This document shows, in pieces, positions 1 to 9,375 of a stretch of 40,170 nt of DNA. A model generated the notes under the pieces. It did no database searches. It saw only the letters and a list, made by a program, of their open reading frames with translations, and had not been told where the DNA came from. The translations under genes and the position numbers were made by a program. The first letter of the stretch is position 1; each line of letters opens with the position of its first letter. Source of the stretch: Dehalococcoidia bacterium (GTDB lineage Bacteria > Chloroflexota > Dehalococcoidia > SHYD01); assembly GCA_009692945.1 (NCBI GenBank), contig SHYD01000020.1, positions 1 through 40,170 of the forward strand, in the 5' to 3' direction.

Positions 1-149
1 AAGGGGTGGAGATGGTGATGCCCGGGGACAACGTGCAGATGACCATCGAGTTGATTACGGAAGTGGCCATCGAGGAAGGTCTGCGGTTCGCCATTCGTGA
101 GGGCGGACGGACGGTGGGCGCCGGCGTTATCACGAAGATAATCGAGTAA
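1..149 (+). CDS. tuf: Elongation factor Tu, C-terminal fragment
   Basis: The frame open from base 3 encodes the last 48 residues of EF-Tu, including the MPGDN stretch of domain 3 and the near-invariant end [19 protein letters not shown]. The GTPase delivers aminoacyl-tRNA to the ribosome. The rest of the gene lies outside the window. It ends in TAA only 6 nt before rpsJ, so the str-type operon (probably rpsL-rpsG-fusA-tuf) appears to run straight into the S10 operon. Confidence 0.97.
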   Translation, partial: GVEMVMPGDNVQMTIELITEVAIEEGLRFAIREGGRTVGAGVITKIIE

Positions 150-155
150 AAGACT

Positions 156-467
156 ATGGCTTCTCGCCAGAAGATTCGGATTAAATTGAAAGCGTACGAC
201 CACCGTTTGCTGGACCAATCGGCCCAACAGATCGTGGAAACGGCGGAGCGGACGGGGGCGGCCGTAACCGGGCCTATCCCTCTTCCGACCCACATCAGGA
301 AGTTCTGTGTTATCCGCGGACCTCACATCGACAAGGACTCGCGCGAGCAATTTGAGATCCGGACCCACAAGCGGCTGATAGACGTTGTCGAACCCACCTC
401 GCGGACGGTCGATGCGCTGATGCGCCTCTCGTTGCCGGCGGGTGTGGATATTGAAATAGCGTTGTAA
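156..467 (+). CDS. rpsJ: 30S ribosomal protein S10
   Basis: 103 residues, the usual length. The C-terminal half carries the S10 signature [21 protein letters not shown]10 sits in the head of the small subunit and also serves as NusE in antitermination complexes. It is the first gene of the S10 operon, 6 nt after tuf and 2 nt before rplC, which implies translational coupling. No S10-type leader fits between tuf and rpsJ, so L4-style leader attenuation of the E. coli kind is not possible here. Confidence 0.98.
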   Translation: MASRQKIRIKLKAYDHRLLDQSAQQIVETAERTGAAVTGPIPLPTHIRKFCVIRGPHIDKDSREQFEIRTHKRLIDVVEPTSRTVDALMRLSLPAGVDIEIAL

Positions 468-469
468 CC

Positions 470-1144
470 ATGAATGGACTCTTGGGGAAGAAACTGGGCA
501 TGTCCCAATACTTCGCCGCCGACGGCCGCATGTATGCGGTGACGGTGGTTGAGGCTGGCCCATGCATCGTGACGCAGGTGAAGACAGAGGAAAAAGACGG
601 GTACCGTGCCGTTCAGGTCGGTTTTGCCATCGCCAAGAAATTGAGTAATGCCGAAAAAGGACACCTGGGTTTCGGCGGGCTGAAACGAACCCGTAAACGG
701 GAAAACGCCCAGGGCGGCTCCAAGAGTTCTCCCCTGGGACTGCTGAAGCACCTGAAGGAGTTCGCCCTCGCGGAGGAAGAAACTCCCGCAGTGGGTGAGG
801 TGCTGACGGTGCAGGTGTTCAGCGAAGGCCAGAAGGTGGACATCGAAGGGTTGTCCAAAGGAAAGGGTTTCGCCGGGGGCATCAAACTCCACCATTTCCA
901 CGGAGGTCCCAAGAGCCACGGGCAGTCCGACCGGCACCGTGCGCCGGGATCGATCGGCTCTGGCACGACCCCTGGGCGGGTGCTGAAGGGGCTCCGAATG
1001 GCGGCGCATATGGGACACGATAAAGTGACCGCGAAAAACCTGGAAGTGCTCCATGTGGAACCGGAGCGGAACCTCCTGTTCATCAAAGGTTCTGTGCCTG
1101 GTCCAGCGAACGGCCTGGTCGTCGTGAAGCAGTCCAGGGGATAG
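470..1144 (+). CDS. rplC: 50S ribosomal protein L3
   Basis: 224 residues. It has the N-terminal GKKLGMSQ element and the loop [16 protein letters not shown] followed by [15 protein letters not shown], the extension that reaches towards the peptidyl-transferase centre. L3 is an early assembly protein of the large subunit. It starts 2 nt after rpsJ and ends 9 nt before rplD. Long open frames on the opposite strand here are codon-bias shadows. Confidence 0.98.
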   Translation: MNGLLGKKLGMSQYFAADGRMYAVTVVEAGPCIVTQVKTEEKDGYRAVQVGFAIAKKLSNAEKGHLGFGGLKRTRKRENAQGGSKSSPLGLLKHLKEFALAEEETPAVGEVLTVQVFSEGQKVDIEGLSKGKGFAGGIKLHHFHGGPKSHGQSDRHRAPGSIGSGTTPGRVLKGLRMAAHMGHDKVTAKNLEVLHVEPERNLLFIKGSVPGPANGLVVVKQSRG

Positions 1145-1153
1145 GAAGACCTC

Positions 1154-1807
1154 ATGGAATTTCCACTCTTGAACCAGCAGGGGGCGAGCGTCGGGACCGT
1201 CGAATTGCGGGACGATGTGTTCGGCGTCCTGCCGCACGAAGCCGTGGTGCATCAGGCGCTCGTCCGCCAGTTGTCCAACGCACGTCAGGGCACGCATTCG
1301 ACCAAGACCCGGGGTGAGGTAGAAGGCAGTACGAGAAAACTCTTCAAGCAGAAGGGAACAGGGCGCGCCAGGCAGGGGTCGATTCGGGCGCCGCACCGGC
1401 GGGGAGGCGGCATTGTCTTCGGTCCCAAGCCCCGCAGTTACCGGAAGGCGATGCCGAAAAAGATGCGGAGACTGGCTATCCGGTCGGTGCTCTCGGCCAA
1501 GGCGAAGGACCGCGAACTTATTCTGCTGGACGCCCTGGTCTTCGAGACACCCAAGACAAAGGATATGGTGCAGACACTGGCCCGGCTTGGGGTTGAAGGG
1601 CGGGTTCTGGTGGTCTGCGATAACCCGAGCCGGAACCTCGTGTTGTCAGGCCGCAACGCCCCCGGAGTGTTCACACTGCCAGCCAACCAGCTCAACGTGG
1701 GTTCGATGCTGTCGTACAGGTATCTCGTGATGACGTTGGATGCGGCCCGCCGGGCTGAGGCTCTGTGGGGTCAGCAGCAGGCGACGGCAGAGGAAGGCCA
1801 GGAATAA
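1154..1807 (+). CDS. rplD: 50S ribosomal protein L4
   Basis: 217 residues. The long tunnel-facing loop is recognisable ([24 protein letters not shown] continuing to the [13 protein letters not shown] segment). L4 lines the exit tunnel and in some bacteria represses its own operon. The stop TAA shares its last base with the ATG of rplW (TAATG), a typical coupled junction. Confidence 0.98.
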   Translation: MEFPLLNQQGASVGTVELRDDVFGVLPHEAVVHQALVRQLSNARQGTHSTKTRGEVEGSTRKLFKQKGTGRARQGSIRAPHRRGGGIVFGPKPRSYRKAMPKKMRRLAIRSVLSAKAKDRELILLDALVFETPKTKDMVQTLARLGVEGRVLVVCDNPSRNLVLSGRNAPGVFTLPANQLNVGSMLSYRYLVMTLDAARRAEALWGQQQATAEEGQE

Positions 1808-2091
1808 TGCATCCCTACGAGGTCTTACGGCGGCCGGTGGTAACCGAAAAGAGCACCCTGCTCCAGGGTGAGCATAAGTATGTGTTTGAAGTTGCCGATG
1901 CAGCGAACAAGGCCCAGATCAGGGAGGCCGTCGAAAAGGCCTTCGAGGTTAAGGTTTTGAGCGTCAATGTCGCCCGGGTGAAGGGGAGGATGCGGCGGTT
2001 TGGGCGCAACATCACCCTGACCCAGACCTGGAAGAAGGCAATCGTGACGCTGCGCCCCGGTGACAGCATCGAGTATTTCGAGGGCGTCTAA
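1807..2091 (+). CDS. rplW: 50S ribosomal protein L23
   Basis: 94 residues starting [16 protein letters not shown], the standard L23 opening. I use the ATG at 1807 rather than an upstream in-frame start inside rplD, because it overlaps the rplD stop by one base and gives the family length. L23 sits at the tunnel exit and is the docking site for trigger factor and SRP. Confidence 0.96.
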   Translation: MHPYEVLRRPVVTEKSTLLQGEHKYVFEVADAANKAQIREAVEKAFEVKVLSVNVARVKGRMRRFGRNITLTQTWKKAIVTLRPGDSIEYFEGV

Positions 2092-2113
2092 CGCCCGGTT
2101 GGTGAGGCTTCAC

Positions 2114-2941
2114 GTGGCTATCAGAATTTATAAGCCAACATCCCCCGGCCGGCGAGGCATGACCGCAGCCACCTTCGACGAGGTGACCAAGGACCATCCG
2201 GAACGGTCGCTGGTGATATCGCTCAGGAAGAAGGCCGCAGGCCGGAACTTCCGGGGCAAGGTGACGGTCCGCCATCAGGGTGGTGGGCACAAGCGACTCC
2301 TGCGGATCATCGACTTCAAACGGAATAAAGAGGGCGTTCCCGGAAAGGTTGCGGCGATCGAGTACGACCCGAACCGGTCGTCTCGGATCGCATTGATTTA
2401 CTACGCCGACGGCGAGAAGCGGTATATCTTGGCGCCCGATGGATTGGGCGTGGGAGCGACGATCGCGGCCGGGGCCGGTGCCGAGGTGCGGATCGGCAAC
2501 TCGATGCCGCTGCGGCTGATACCGACCGGCACGATGATTCACAACGTCGAGATGAAGCCCGGGCGCGGAGGCCAATTGGGCCGGAGCGCCGGAACGGGGA
2601 TCCAGTTGATGGCGAAAGAGGGGACCAACGCGTTGTTGCGGTTGCCCTCGGGCGAAATGCGGCTTGTGCCCAGCGAATGCGCCGCAACCATTGGTCAGGT
2701 GGGGAATTCGGACCACTCAAATTTGAAGCTGGGGAAGGCGGGAAGAAGCCGCCATATCGGAAAGCGCCCGACGGTGCGCGGCAGCGTGATGAACCCGCGG
2801 GACCATCCACATGGTGGTGGTGAAGGAAAGGCCCCTGTGGGTATGCCAGGTCCGAAGACGCCCTGGGGCAAACCGGCGATGGGCTTCCGGACCCGGCGGA
2901 ATAAGAGCACCGACAAGATGATTGTTAAGCGGCGGAGTTAG
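2114..2941 (+). CDS. rplB: 50S ribosomal protein L2
   Basis: 275 residues from a GTG at 2114 ([17 protein letters not shown]), preceded by GGTGAGG. Longer in-frame starts inside rplW have no support. The C-terminal part carries the L2 hallmark [15 protein letters not shown] with the conserved histidine near the peptidyl-transferase centre. It lies 22 nt after rplW and 25 nt before rpsS. Confidence 0.97.
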   Translation: MAIRIYKPTSPGRRGMTAATFDEVTKDHPERSLVISLRKKAAGRNFRGKVTVRHQGGGHKRLLRIIDFKRNKEGVPGKVAAIEYDPNRSSRIALIYYADGEKRYILAPDGLGVGATIAAGAGAEVRIGNSMPLRLIPTGTMIHNVEMKPGRGGQLGRSAGTGIQLMAKEGTNALLRLPSGEMRLVPSECAATIGQVGNSDHSNLKLGKAGRSRHIGKRPTVRGSVMNPRDHPHGGGEGKAPVGMPGPKTPWGKPAMGFRTRRNKSTDKMIVKRRS

Positions 2942-2966
2942 CGGCCGCTGAGAGTTAGGAACTGGC

Positions 2967-3251
2967 ATGTCACGTTCTACAAAAAAGGGTCCCTATATCG
3001 CGGCCCACCTGGCCAAGAAGGTCGAGGCCGTGCAGCGCAGCGGGCAGAAGACCGTCATTAAGACGTGGTCGCGAGCATCGACGGTGATGCCAAACATGGT
3101 TGGTCTAACCATTGCGGTGCATGATGGCCGGCGGCATATTCCGGTGTTCCTGACCGAAAACATGGTCGGGCACAAGTTGGGGGAGTTCGCGTTGACGAGG
3201 CTGTTTCGAGGCCATCGGGGTTCCGAGGCAACAAGCCGGGCGCGAAGCTAA
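2967..3251 (+). CDS. rpsS: 30S ribosomal protein S19
   Basis: 94 residues opening [15 protein letters not shown] and carrying the S19 core [23 protein letters not shown] and [14 protein letters not shown]19 is in the head of the small subunit near S13 and contacts A-site tRNA. A normal family member within the L2-S19-L22 block. Confidence 0.97.
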   Translation: MSRSTKKGPYIAAHLAKKVEAVQRSGQKTVIKTWSRASTVMPNMVGLTIAVHDGRRHIPVFLTENMVGHKLGEFALTRLFRGHRGSEATSRARS

Positions 3252-3271
3252 GCGCGAACGAGGTTCTAGAC

Positions 3272-3604
3272 ATGCGGGTGATTGCGAGAGTGAAGGGATT
3301 GCGGCGGTCGGCATCGAAGATCGCTCCGATCTTGGATGTGGTCCGCGGGAAGCAGGCGGCGGACGCGCTGAACATATTGGCGTTCATGCCGACACCTGCG
3401 GCGCGTGACGTGGCGAAGGTAGTTAAATCGGCTATCGCCAACGCGGAGAACAACTTCCAGATGTTCGCATCGACGTTGAAGATCGTCGCAATCCAGGTCG
3501 ACGGCGGACCAATGTTGAAGCGATTCAAACCACGATCGAGGGGGCGCGTAAGCCCAATTCTGCGGCGGAGTTGCCATATCACCGTTGCAGTGGACAACGT
3601 CTAG
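3272..3604 (+). CDS. rplV: 50S ribosomal protein L22
   Basis: 110 residues with the SASKIAPILDVVRGKQAADAL N-terminal helix pair and the C-terminal beta-hairpin arm ending GRVSPILRRSCHITV. The arm lines the exit tunnel at the constriction with L4; changes there give macrolide resistance in other bacteria. It lies 8 nt before rpsC. Confidence 0.96.
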   Translation: MRVIARVKGLRRSASKIAPILDVVRGKQAADALNILAFMPTPAARDVAKVVKSAIANAENNFQMFASTLKIVAIQVDGGPMLKRFKPRSRGRVSPILRRSCHITVAVDNV

Positions 3605-3612
3605 GAGCAGCT

Positions 3613-4347
3613 ATGGGTCAAAAAACGCATCCGATCGGGTTCCGACTTGGCGTGATCAAAACGTGGCAGGCGCGGTGGTGCGCTCCACGGAAGGCGCTCT
3701 ACACCGTGCTGCTGCACGAGGACCTGAGCATCCGCAAAAGCATTCTGGAGCGGTATCCCGATGCAGGTGTGTCGAAGGTGGAAATTGAGCGTGGCGCCAA
3801 CCAAGTGACGGCTACGATCCACACGGCTCGTCCTGGCATTGTCATCGGCAGGGGCGGGCAGAAAGTCGACGAGTTGCGGCACGAGTTGGAGAAGAGTACG
3901 GGCAAGCGGGTGCGGATCAACATTCAGGAGATCCGGACGCCGGACTTGGATGCTTACCTGGTGGCCCGCAGCATAGCGGATCAAATCCAACGGCGGGTGG
4001 CGTATCGCCGGGCGATCAAGCAGGCGGCAACCCGCGTGCTGCAACGGGGCGCCCTGGGAGTTCGCATTGCTTGCGCCGGGCGCTTGGGCGGAGCCGAGAT
4101 GTCTCGCAAAGAGAAGGAACGGCACGGGCGGGTGCCGCTGCATACGCTGAGAGCTGATATCGACTACGCGCTGGCAGAAGCCCATACCACCCTGGGCCGT
4201 ATCGGCGTGAAGGTGTGGATTTATAAGGGTGATATCTTGCCAGCACAGCAGCCGCGGGTCGCCGCTATCCCGGCGGCTGAGTCTGAACCAGCGGCGGAAA
4301 ATCCTGAAACGGCGGCCATAAGAGATGCTACAGCCGAGCAGAGTTAA
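3613..4347 (+). CDS. rpsC: 30S ribosomal protein S3
   Basis: 244 residues from the ATG at 3613 ([15 protein letters not shown]), which follows an AGGAG site; upstream in-frame starts lie inside rplV. The KH domain motif [14 protein letters not shown] is near residues 78-91 and the C-terminal domain motif [30 protein letters not shown] is intact. The alanine/glutamate-rich tail is lineage-variable. The 3' end overlaps rplP by 23 nt. Confidence 0.97.
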   Translation: MGQKTHPIGFRLGVIKTWQARWCAPRKALYTVLLHEDLSIRKSILERYPDAGVSKVEIERGANQVTATIHTARPGIVIGRGGQKVDELRHELEKSTGKRVRINIQEIRTPDLDAYLVARSIADQIQRRVAYRRAIKQAATRVLQRGALGVRIACAGRLGGAEMSRKEKERHGRVPLHTLRADIDYALAEAHTTLGRIGVKVWIYKGDILPAQQPRVAAIPAAESEPAAENPETAAIRDATAEQS

Positions 4348-4777
4348 ATACCGCAAGGTACACCGTGGACGGCGTTCAGGGATAGCGCTTCGAGGGTCGG
4401 CAATGGCCTTCGGGGATTACGGTCTCAAAGCGCTGGAAACGGCCTGGATAACCTCACGCCAGATCGAGGCGGCCCGGCGGGCAGTGGTGCGCCATATCCG
4501 CCGCGGCGGAAAGATGTGGATCCGGATCTTTCCGGATAAGCCGGTGACGGCAAAACCTGCCGAGACTCGTATGGGTAGTGGTAAGGGCGCCCCCGATCAC
4601 TGGGTTGCCGTGGTGAAACCAGGACGCATTATCTTTGAGATGTCCGGCGTGCGGGAGGAAGTGGCCAAGGAAGCGTTGCGATTGGCGGGCCACAAATTCC
4701 CCATCGCGACCACCTTTGTCACCCGTGAAGAGGCGGTGGTGAAAGAAGCTGCTGACGACGGCGACGAGACAGAGTAG
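4325..4777 (+). CDS. rplP: 50S ribosomal protein L16
   Basis: 150 residues beginning [19 protein letters not shown], which fixes the start although it lies 23 nt inside rpsC. The L16 core [25 protein letters not shown] is intact. L16 shapes the A-site region of the 50S subunit. The acidic tail ([10 protein letters not shown]) extends slightly beyond the common length of about 137-145. Confidence 0.96.
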   Translation: MLQPSRVKYRKVHRGRRSGIALRGSAMAFGDYGLKALETAWITSRQIEAARRAVVRHIRRGGKMWIRIFPDKPVTAKPAETRMGSGKGAPDHWVAVVKPGRIIFEMSGVREEVAKEALRLAGHKFPIATTFVTREEAVVKEAADDGDETE

Positions 4778-4798
4778 CCGGTCCAAGGATCTAACGAG

Positions 4799-5008
4799 AT
4801 GAACCAGAAGGCGGAAGAATTGCGGGTCCTGTCGGATGTGGACCTCAAGGCGGAACTGGAAGCGACTCACAAGGAGTTGTTCATCACGCGCTTCCGGCTG
4901 GCGACGCGGCAGTTGGCCAATAGCTGGCAGATGGTTATAGCCAGGAAGAAGATCGCTCGCATCAAGACGATTCTGCGCGAACGCGAATTGTTGGGCGCTG
5001 CAGAGTAA
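4799..5008 (+). CDS. rpmC: 50S ribosomal protein L29
   Basis: 69 residues, two-helix hairpin. It carries KAELEATHKELFITRFRLATRQLAN and VIARKKIARIKTILRERE, both typical of L29. The protein sits at the tunnel exit beside L23. AAGGA precedes the ATG. Confidence 0.95.
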   Translation: MNQKAEELRVLSDVDLKAELEATHKELFITRFRLATRQLANSWQMVIARKKIARIKTILRERELLGAAE

Positions 5009-5021
5009 CGAGGACTCGACT

Positions 5022-5306
5022 ATGCGTGAAAAGCGAAAAATTCTTGTCGGCCGGGTGGTGAGCGACAAGATGGACAAGACGGTAGTGGTCAAGATCGACA
5101 CCCGTAAACCGCATCGGCTGTACCACCGCATCGTGCGGAGTACCAAGCGGTTCAAGGCTCATGACGAGGGCAATGTTTGCCATATAGGCGACTTGGTCCG
5201 CCTGATCGAATCAAAGCCGATTTCTCGGGAAAAGCGGTGGGCGGTTATCGAGATCGTGGAGCGGGGCGATGTCGCCGATATTCAGCCGGCCGAAGTCACC
5301 AGTTAA
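5022..5306 (+). CDS. rpsQ: 30S ribosomal protein S17
   Basis: 94 residues, OB-fold primary 16S-binding protein. Diagnostic segments are GRVVSDKMDKTVVVKI near the N terminus and the C-terminal region containing ISREKRWAVIEIVER. It follows rpmC by 13 nt and is followed by the relatively long gap (41 nt) before rplN. Confidence 0.96.
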   Translation: MREKRKILVGRVVSDKMDKTVVVKIDTRKPHRLYHRIVRSTKRFKAHDEGNVCHIGDLVRLIESKPISREKRWAVIEIVERGDVADIQPAEVTS

Positions 5307-5347
5307 CCGTGCTGCTCGCCGAATCTTAGGATAAAGATGGTCGCAGA

Positions 5348-5716
5348 ATGATACAGCAATATACGCGGCTCAAGGTCGCTGATAATTCAGGTGCCCGCCG
5401 CATTATGTGCATCAGCGTACTGGGCGGGACGGGACGCCGGTACGCCCGTGTGGGCGATGTGATCGTTGCGTCCGTAAAGCAGGCTGCGCCTGGCGGCGGT
5501 GTGAAAAAGGGAGAAGTGGTCAAAGCGGTGGTGGTTCGGGTGGTGAAGCAGTACCGGCGGCCCGACGGTTCATACATCCGGTTCGACGAGAATGCCGCGG
5601 TGCTCATCAACGACCAGAACAATCCTCGCGGAACCCGCGTGTTTGGGCCCATTGCCCGCGAGCTGCGCGAGAGGAATTTCATGCGCATCGTCTCGCTGGC
5701 GCCAGAGGTGTTGTAA
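5348..5716 (+). CDS. rplN: 50S ribosomal protein L14
   Basis: 122 residues, exactly the family length. It starts [22 protein letters not shown] and keeps the whole conserved core including [16 protein letters not shown] and [17 protein letters not shown]14 lies at the subunit interface near the factor-binding site. The TAA overlaps the ATG of rplX by one base. Confidence 0.98.
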   Translation: MIQQYTRLKVADNSGARRIMCISVLGGTGRRYARVGDVIVASVKQAAPGGGVKKGEVVKAVVVRVVKQYRRPDGSYIRFDENAAVLINDQNNPRGTRVFGPIARELRERNFMRIVSLAPEVL

Positions 5717-6033
5717 TGGCGGCAAAAGTTCGCAAGAATGATACGGTGCTCGTTATCGCGGGGCGGGAACGCGGAAAACGGGGCAAAGTGGCGCGGATTC
5801 TGCCCAGCGAAGGCCGGTTGGTGATCGAGGGAGTGAACCTGGTAAAGCGGCACACCCGGCCCCGGACGATGGGTCAACCCGGTGGGATCATCCAAAAAGA
5901 AGCATCGCTGAACCTTTCCAATGTTATGTTGGTGTGCAGCCGGTGCGACCATCCCGCCCGTGTGGGTTTTCGGCTGTTGGATGACGGCACGAAGGTCCGG
6001 ACGTGCAAGCGGTGCGGCGAAGTTGTGGATTAG
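5716..6033 (+). CDS. rplX: 50S ribosomal protein L24
   Basis: 105 residues from the ATG at 5716 that overlaps the rplN stop. The KOW motif lies near residues 8-30 (VLVIAGRERGKRGKVARIL). The C terminus has a zinc-ribbon-like CSRC...CKRC pair, a known variant of L24. L24 initiates 50S assembly. Confidence 0.96.
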   Translation: MAAKVRKNDTVLVIAGRERGKRGKVARILPSEGRLVIEGVNLVKRHTRPRTMGQPGGIIQKEASLNLSNVMLVCSRCDHPARVGFRLLDDGTKVRTCKRCGEVVD

Positions 6034-6043
6034 GGGTTAACCA

Positions 6044-6604
6044 ATGCGGGTACCGCGGCTGAAGGAACGCTACCAAAACGAGATCACGCCTGTGATGATG
6101 CAGGAGTTTAACTACCGTAACGTCATGCAGGTGCCGCGTATTAAAAAAGTGGCGGTAAACATCGGGTTGGGCGAGGCGCTGACGAATGCTAAAGCGTTGG
6201 AAGGGGCGGCAACGGATCTGACGGCGATTGTGGGCCAGCACCCTGTCATCACCAGAGCGAAACGCTCCATTGCGCAATTCCGGGTGCGGGAGGGGATGGC
6301 TATCGGCATGATGGTCACCTTGCGCCAAGTCCGCATGTGGGATTTCTTGGACCGCTTGATGAATGCTGCCCTCCCGCGCATCAGGGACTTTCGTGGCGTG
6401 TCGGGAGAGGGCTTCGACGGGCGCGGCAACTACAACCTTGGGTTGCGGGAGCAGATCAATTTTCCTGAAATCGAGTACGACAAGGTGGACCGGATCCGGG
6501 GTCTACAGGTGACGGTGGTCACCACCGCGCGGACGGACGAGGAGGGCCGCCGGTTATTGGAACTGATGGGCATGCCCTTCGAGAAACCCGGGACCCAGAA
6601 GTAA
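6044..6604 (+). CDS. rplE: 50S ribosomal protein L5
   Basis: 186 residues with [30 protein letters not shown] and the conserved [24 protein letters not shown]-terminal part. L5 binds 5S rRNA in the central protuberance and contacts P-site tRNA. It lies 10 nt after rplX and 9 nt before rpsN. Confidence 0.97.
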   Translation: MRVPRLKERYQNEITPVMMQEFNYRNVMQVPRIKKVAVNIGLGEALTNAKALEGAATDLTAIVGQHPVITRAKRSIAQFRVREGMAIGMMVTLRQVRMWDFLDRLMNAALPRIRDFRGVSGEGFDGRGNYNLGLREQINFPEIEYDKVDRIRGLQVTVVTTARTDEEGRRLLELMGMPFEKPGTQK

Positions 6605-6613
6605 GGAGTCACT

Positions 6614-6799
6614 GTGGCTAAGATTTCGATGATAATCAAGTCGCAGCGGGCGCCGAAGTATCCCGTGCAACACCGGAACCGGTGCAAGCGGTGCGGGCGT
6701 CCTCGTGCGTTCATCCGGATGTTTGCGTTGTGCCGGATTTGTTTCAGAGAGTTGGCGCTTCAAGGGCAGCTCCCGGGCGTACGGAAGTCCAGTTGGTAA
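6614..6799 (+). CDS. rpsN: 30S ribosomal protein S14, zinc-binding type Z
   Basis: 61 residues from a GTG. The two CxxC pairs (CKRC and CRIC) separated by about a dozen residues make this the short zinc-binding form, not the longer zinc-free paralogue. A 55-nt gap to rpsH follows, the widest in this part of the operon. Confidence 0.95.
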   Translation: MAKISMIIKSQRAPKYPVQHRNRCKRCGRPRAFIRMFALCRICFRELALQGQLPGVRKSSW

Positions 6800-6854
6800 C
6801 CGGGGGCTGTACGTTACAAGGTAACAGGGTCGTTTCAAAGGCAGGATCACTCTT

Positions 6855-7253
6855 ATGAACATGACTGACCCCATCGCAGACATGCTCACCAGGTTGCGGA
6901 ACGCTTCGGGAGCACGGCATGACTTCGTGTTGGTGCCCGCCTCCAAGATGAAGGCGAACATCGCGCGTATCCTCCGTGAGGAGGGGTTCATCCGGGAATT
7001 CGAACTGCTGGCCGATAGCACCCAGGGGAACATTAAGATCTACCTGAATTACTTGGACCGGAAGACCGCCGCGATCAACGGGTTGAAGCGAGTGAGCAAG
7101 CCGGGGCTCCGAGTTTACGTCAACCGCCAGGAGATCCCGCGGGTGTTTGGCGGGTTGGGGATCGCTATCTTGTCAACGCCTCAGGGGGTGATGACGGGGC
7201 AGCAGGCGTGGCGGAACCGCTTGGGTGGAGAACTGCTCTGCTACGTTTGGTAG
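6855..7253 (+). CDS. rpsH: 30S ribosomal protein S8
   Basis: 132 residues. It begins [17 protein letters not shown]; the ATG two codons in would give the commonest start, but the AGGA site is spaced for the first one. The C-terminal motif is recognisable as [29 protein letters not shown]8 binds 16S helix 21 and in E. coli represses spc operon translation. Confidence 0.96.
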   Translation: MNMTDPIADMLTRLRNASGARHDFVLVPASKMKANIARILREEGFIREFELLADSTQGNIKIYLNYLDRKTAAINGLKRVSKPGLRVYVNRQEIPRVFGGLGIAILSTPQGVMTGQQAWRNRLGGELLCYVW

Positions 7254-7271
7254 CAAGTGGGAGGTAATTCA

Positions 7272-7826
7272 TTGTCTCGTGTGGGAAAGAAACCGATTCC
7301 GGTCCCAACCGGCGTGGTGGTGACGATTGCGGGCTCTGAGGTCTCTGTGAAGGGTCCCAAGGGTGAGTTGAATCGAACCATCCATGGCGATATGAGGATT
7401 GAGCAGCGGGACGGAACGTTGGTGGTCGAGCGCCCCTCCGAGCAGGACCATCACCGGGCACTGCACGGATTGACCAGGACCCTGGTATCCAACATGGTGG
7501 AGGGCGTGACCAACGGATTCCGCAAGGAGATCGAGATCATTGGGGTGGGCTACCGGGCCCAAATGCAGGGATCCACGCTCAATATGCTGTTGGGCTACTC
7601 CCATCCGATCGATGTCCCGCCGCCCGGAGGCATCAGCTTCGAAGTGGCAGGGAACAACCGGGTTTCGGTTGTGGGGATCGACAAGGAATTGGTTGGCCAA
7701 ACGGCGGCCAACCTTCGGAAATGGCGGAAGCCCGAACCGTATAAAGGGAAGGGACTTCGGTACGTTGGCGAAGTGGTCTTCCGCAAAGCAGGTAAGGGTG
7801 GCGGTAAAGGCAAGGGAGGGCGGTAA
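7272..7826 (+). CDS. rplF: 50S ribosomal protein L6
   Basis: 184 residues from a TTG at 7272 (LSRVGKKPIPVPTGV). I reject the in-frame GTG at 7257 because it overlaps the GGGAGGT ribosome binding site, which is correctly spaced for the TTG. Both L6 repeats are present and the end GEVVFRKAGKGGGKGKGGR is typical. L6 contacts the sarcin-ricin region. Confidence 0.95.
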   Translation: MSRVGKKPIPVPTGVVVTIAGSEVSVKGPKGELNRTIHGDMRIEQRDGTLVVERPSEQDHHRALHGLTRTLVSNMVEGVTNGFRKEIEIIGVGYRAQMQGSTLNMLLGYSHPIDVPPPGGISFEVAGNNRVSVVGIDKELVGQTAANLRKWRKPEPYKGKGLRYVGEVVFRKAGKGGGKGKGGR

Positions 7827-7829
7827 GGC

Positions 7830-8198
7830 ATGCCTCGCATTAAGACAAGCCAGCAGGCACGGCGGAGGCGCCATCTGCGGGTACGGAAAAAGGTATTCGG
7901 GACCGCAGCCCGGCCCCGTCTCGCGGTGTTTCGAAGCTCCACTCATATTTATGCCCAGGTGATAGATGACGTGCGGGGGCATACCCTGGCCGCTGCTTCG
8001 ACTCTGGATGCGGTCATTAAAAAGGACGGCGGTGAAGGCAATAAGACTGCCCTGGCCGAACGGGTGGGGAGTGTCGTGGCGGAACGAGCCAAGGCGGCAG
8101 GTGTGGGGACCGTGGTGTTTGACCGGGGCGGTTTTCTTTATCACGGCCGGATCAAAGCCCTCGCCGATGCAGCTCGGGCGGGGGGGCTGGAATTTTGA
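7830..8198 (+). CDS. rplR: 50S ribosomal protein L18
   Basis: 122 residues. The arginine-rich N terminus ([15 protein letters not shown]) is followed by [20 protein letters not shown] and the C-terminal [26 protein letters not shown] typical of L18. It binds 5S rRNA with L5. It lies 3 nt after rplF. Confidence 0.97.
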   Translation: MPRIKTSQQARRRRHLRVRKKVFGTAARPRLAVFRSSTHIYAQVIDDVRGHTLAAASTLDAVIKKDGGEGNKTALAERVGSVVAERAKAAGVGTVVFDRGGFLYHGRIKALADAARAGGLEF

Positions 8199-8219
8199 CG
8201 GATCAGCACAGGTGATAGC

Positions 8220-8747
8220 GTGACAACTCGTGCAAATAATAATGACCGGGACTCCCGTGATTCGAATCTCACTGACCGGGTGGTTAAGATCAACCGGGTT
8301 GCGAAGGTGGTGAAAGGCGGCCGCCGCTTCAGTTTCACCGCCCTGGTGGTGGTGGGTGATGGCGCTGGTAAGGTCGGTGCTGGATTGGGGAAGGCAAACG
8401 AGGTGCCGGAGGCCATCCGGAAGGGTGGTCAGGTGGCCCGAAAGAACCTCTTTGAAGTCAAGCTGCAGGGTGTGACGATTCCCCACATGGTGGTGACGAA
8501 GTTCGGTGCTGCCGAAGTACTGTTGAAGCCGGCATCGCCCGGAACTGGTGTCATCGCCGGCGGTGGGATCCGGGCGGTGGTGGAAGCAGTTGGGATTCAT
8601 GATGTGCTAACGAAATCCCTTGGGAGTTCGAACCCCATTAATGTGGTCAGCGCCACGTTGGAGGCGTTGAGGAGTCTCAAGGATCCGCGGAGCGCGCGGC
8701 TGCGGCGCCTGCGTGCCGCGGGACGTGCGCCTGCGGAGGCGGAGTAG
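8220..8747 (+). CDS. rpsE: 30S ribosomal protein S5
   Basis: 175 residues from a GTG. The double-stranded RNA-binding-like N-terminal domain ([28 protein letters not shown]) and the C-terminal fold with [21 protein letters not shown] are both intact. S5 helps maintain decoding accuracy and mRNA unwinding. It ends 2 nt before rpmD. Confidence 0.97.
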   Translation: MTTRANNNDRDSRDSNLTDRVVKINRVAKVVKGGRRFSFTALVVVGDGAGKVGAGLGKANEVPEAIRKGGQVARKNLFEVKLQGVTIPHMVVTKFGAAEVLLKPASPGTGVIAGGGIRAVVEAVGIHDVLTKSLGSSNPINVVSATLEALRSLKDPRSARLRRLRAAGRAPAEAE

Positions 8748-8749
8748 TC

Positions 8750-8938
8750 ATGGGAACTCTTCGAATCACTTGGACGAGAAGCGCGATCGGCCAAAAAGAG
8801 GACCAGAAACGGACCATTCGCGCGCTCGGGTTTCGCCGGTTGGCCCAGACCGTCGAGCGTCCTGACAATCAATCGGTACGGGGTATGGTGGTGAAGGTGC
8901 GCCACCTGGTTCAGGTTGAGGAGGTGGTGGGCGAATGA
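8750..8938 (+). CDS. rpmD: 50S ribosomal protein L30
   Basis: 62 residues of the short bacterial L30 type: [24 protein letters not shown], then [16 protein letters not shown]. It overlaps rplO by 4 nt (ATGA), consistent with termination-reinitiation. Confidence 0.95.
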   Translation: MGTLRITWTRSAIGQKEDQKRTIRALGFRRLAQTVERPDNQSVRGMVVKVRHLVQVEEVVGE

Positions 8939-9372
8939 GACAGCATCAACTGGTTCCGCCGCCGGGGTCGACCCACGTGCGCAAGCGGGTGGGCCGGGGT
9001 TATGGGAGCGGTCATGGCACCACCGCCGGGAAGGGGACGAAGGGCCAGAATGCCCGGACCGGGGGCGGGGTGCGGCCCGGGTTCGAAGGTGGGCAGCTGC
9101 CGATCATCAAACGCTTGCCCCGTATCCGTGGATTCAAAAATATCTTCAAAATTGAGTATGCTGTCGTCAACGTCGGGGACCTGAACGGGTTCGACGGCGT
9201 GGTTGACGCGCCGGTGCTGGCGGCAGCCGGGCTCATACCCAACGCCCGGCGACTGGTGAAGGTGCTGGGCCATGGGGAATTGACCAAGAATCTGACTGTT
9301 AAGGCAAAGAAGTTTTCTGCCTCTGCCAAAGCCAAGATTGCAGCGGCTGGCGGCTCGGTCGAGGAGAAATAG
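8935..9372 (+). CDS. rplO: 50S ribosomal protein L15
   Basis: 145 residues. The glycine/arginine-rich N-terminal extension ([22 protein letters not shown]) and [19 protein letters not shown] are the L15 signatures. It is a late assembly protein of the 50S subunit. It sits 3 nt before secY, in the canonical spc-operon order. Confidence 0.97.
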   Translation: MRQHQLVPPPGSTHVRKRVGRGYGSGHGTTAGKGTKGQNARTGGGVRPGFEGGQLPIIKRLPRIRGFKNIFKIEYAVVNVGDLNGFDGVVDAPVLAAAGLIPNARRLVKVLGHGELTKNLTVKAKKFSASAKAKIAAAGGSVEEK

Positions 9373-9375
9373 CCA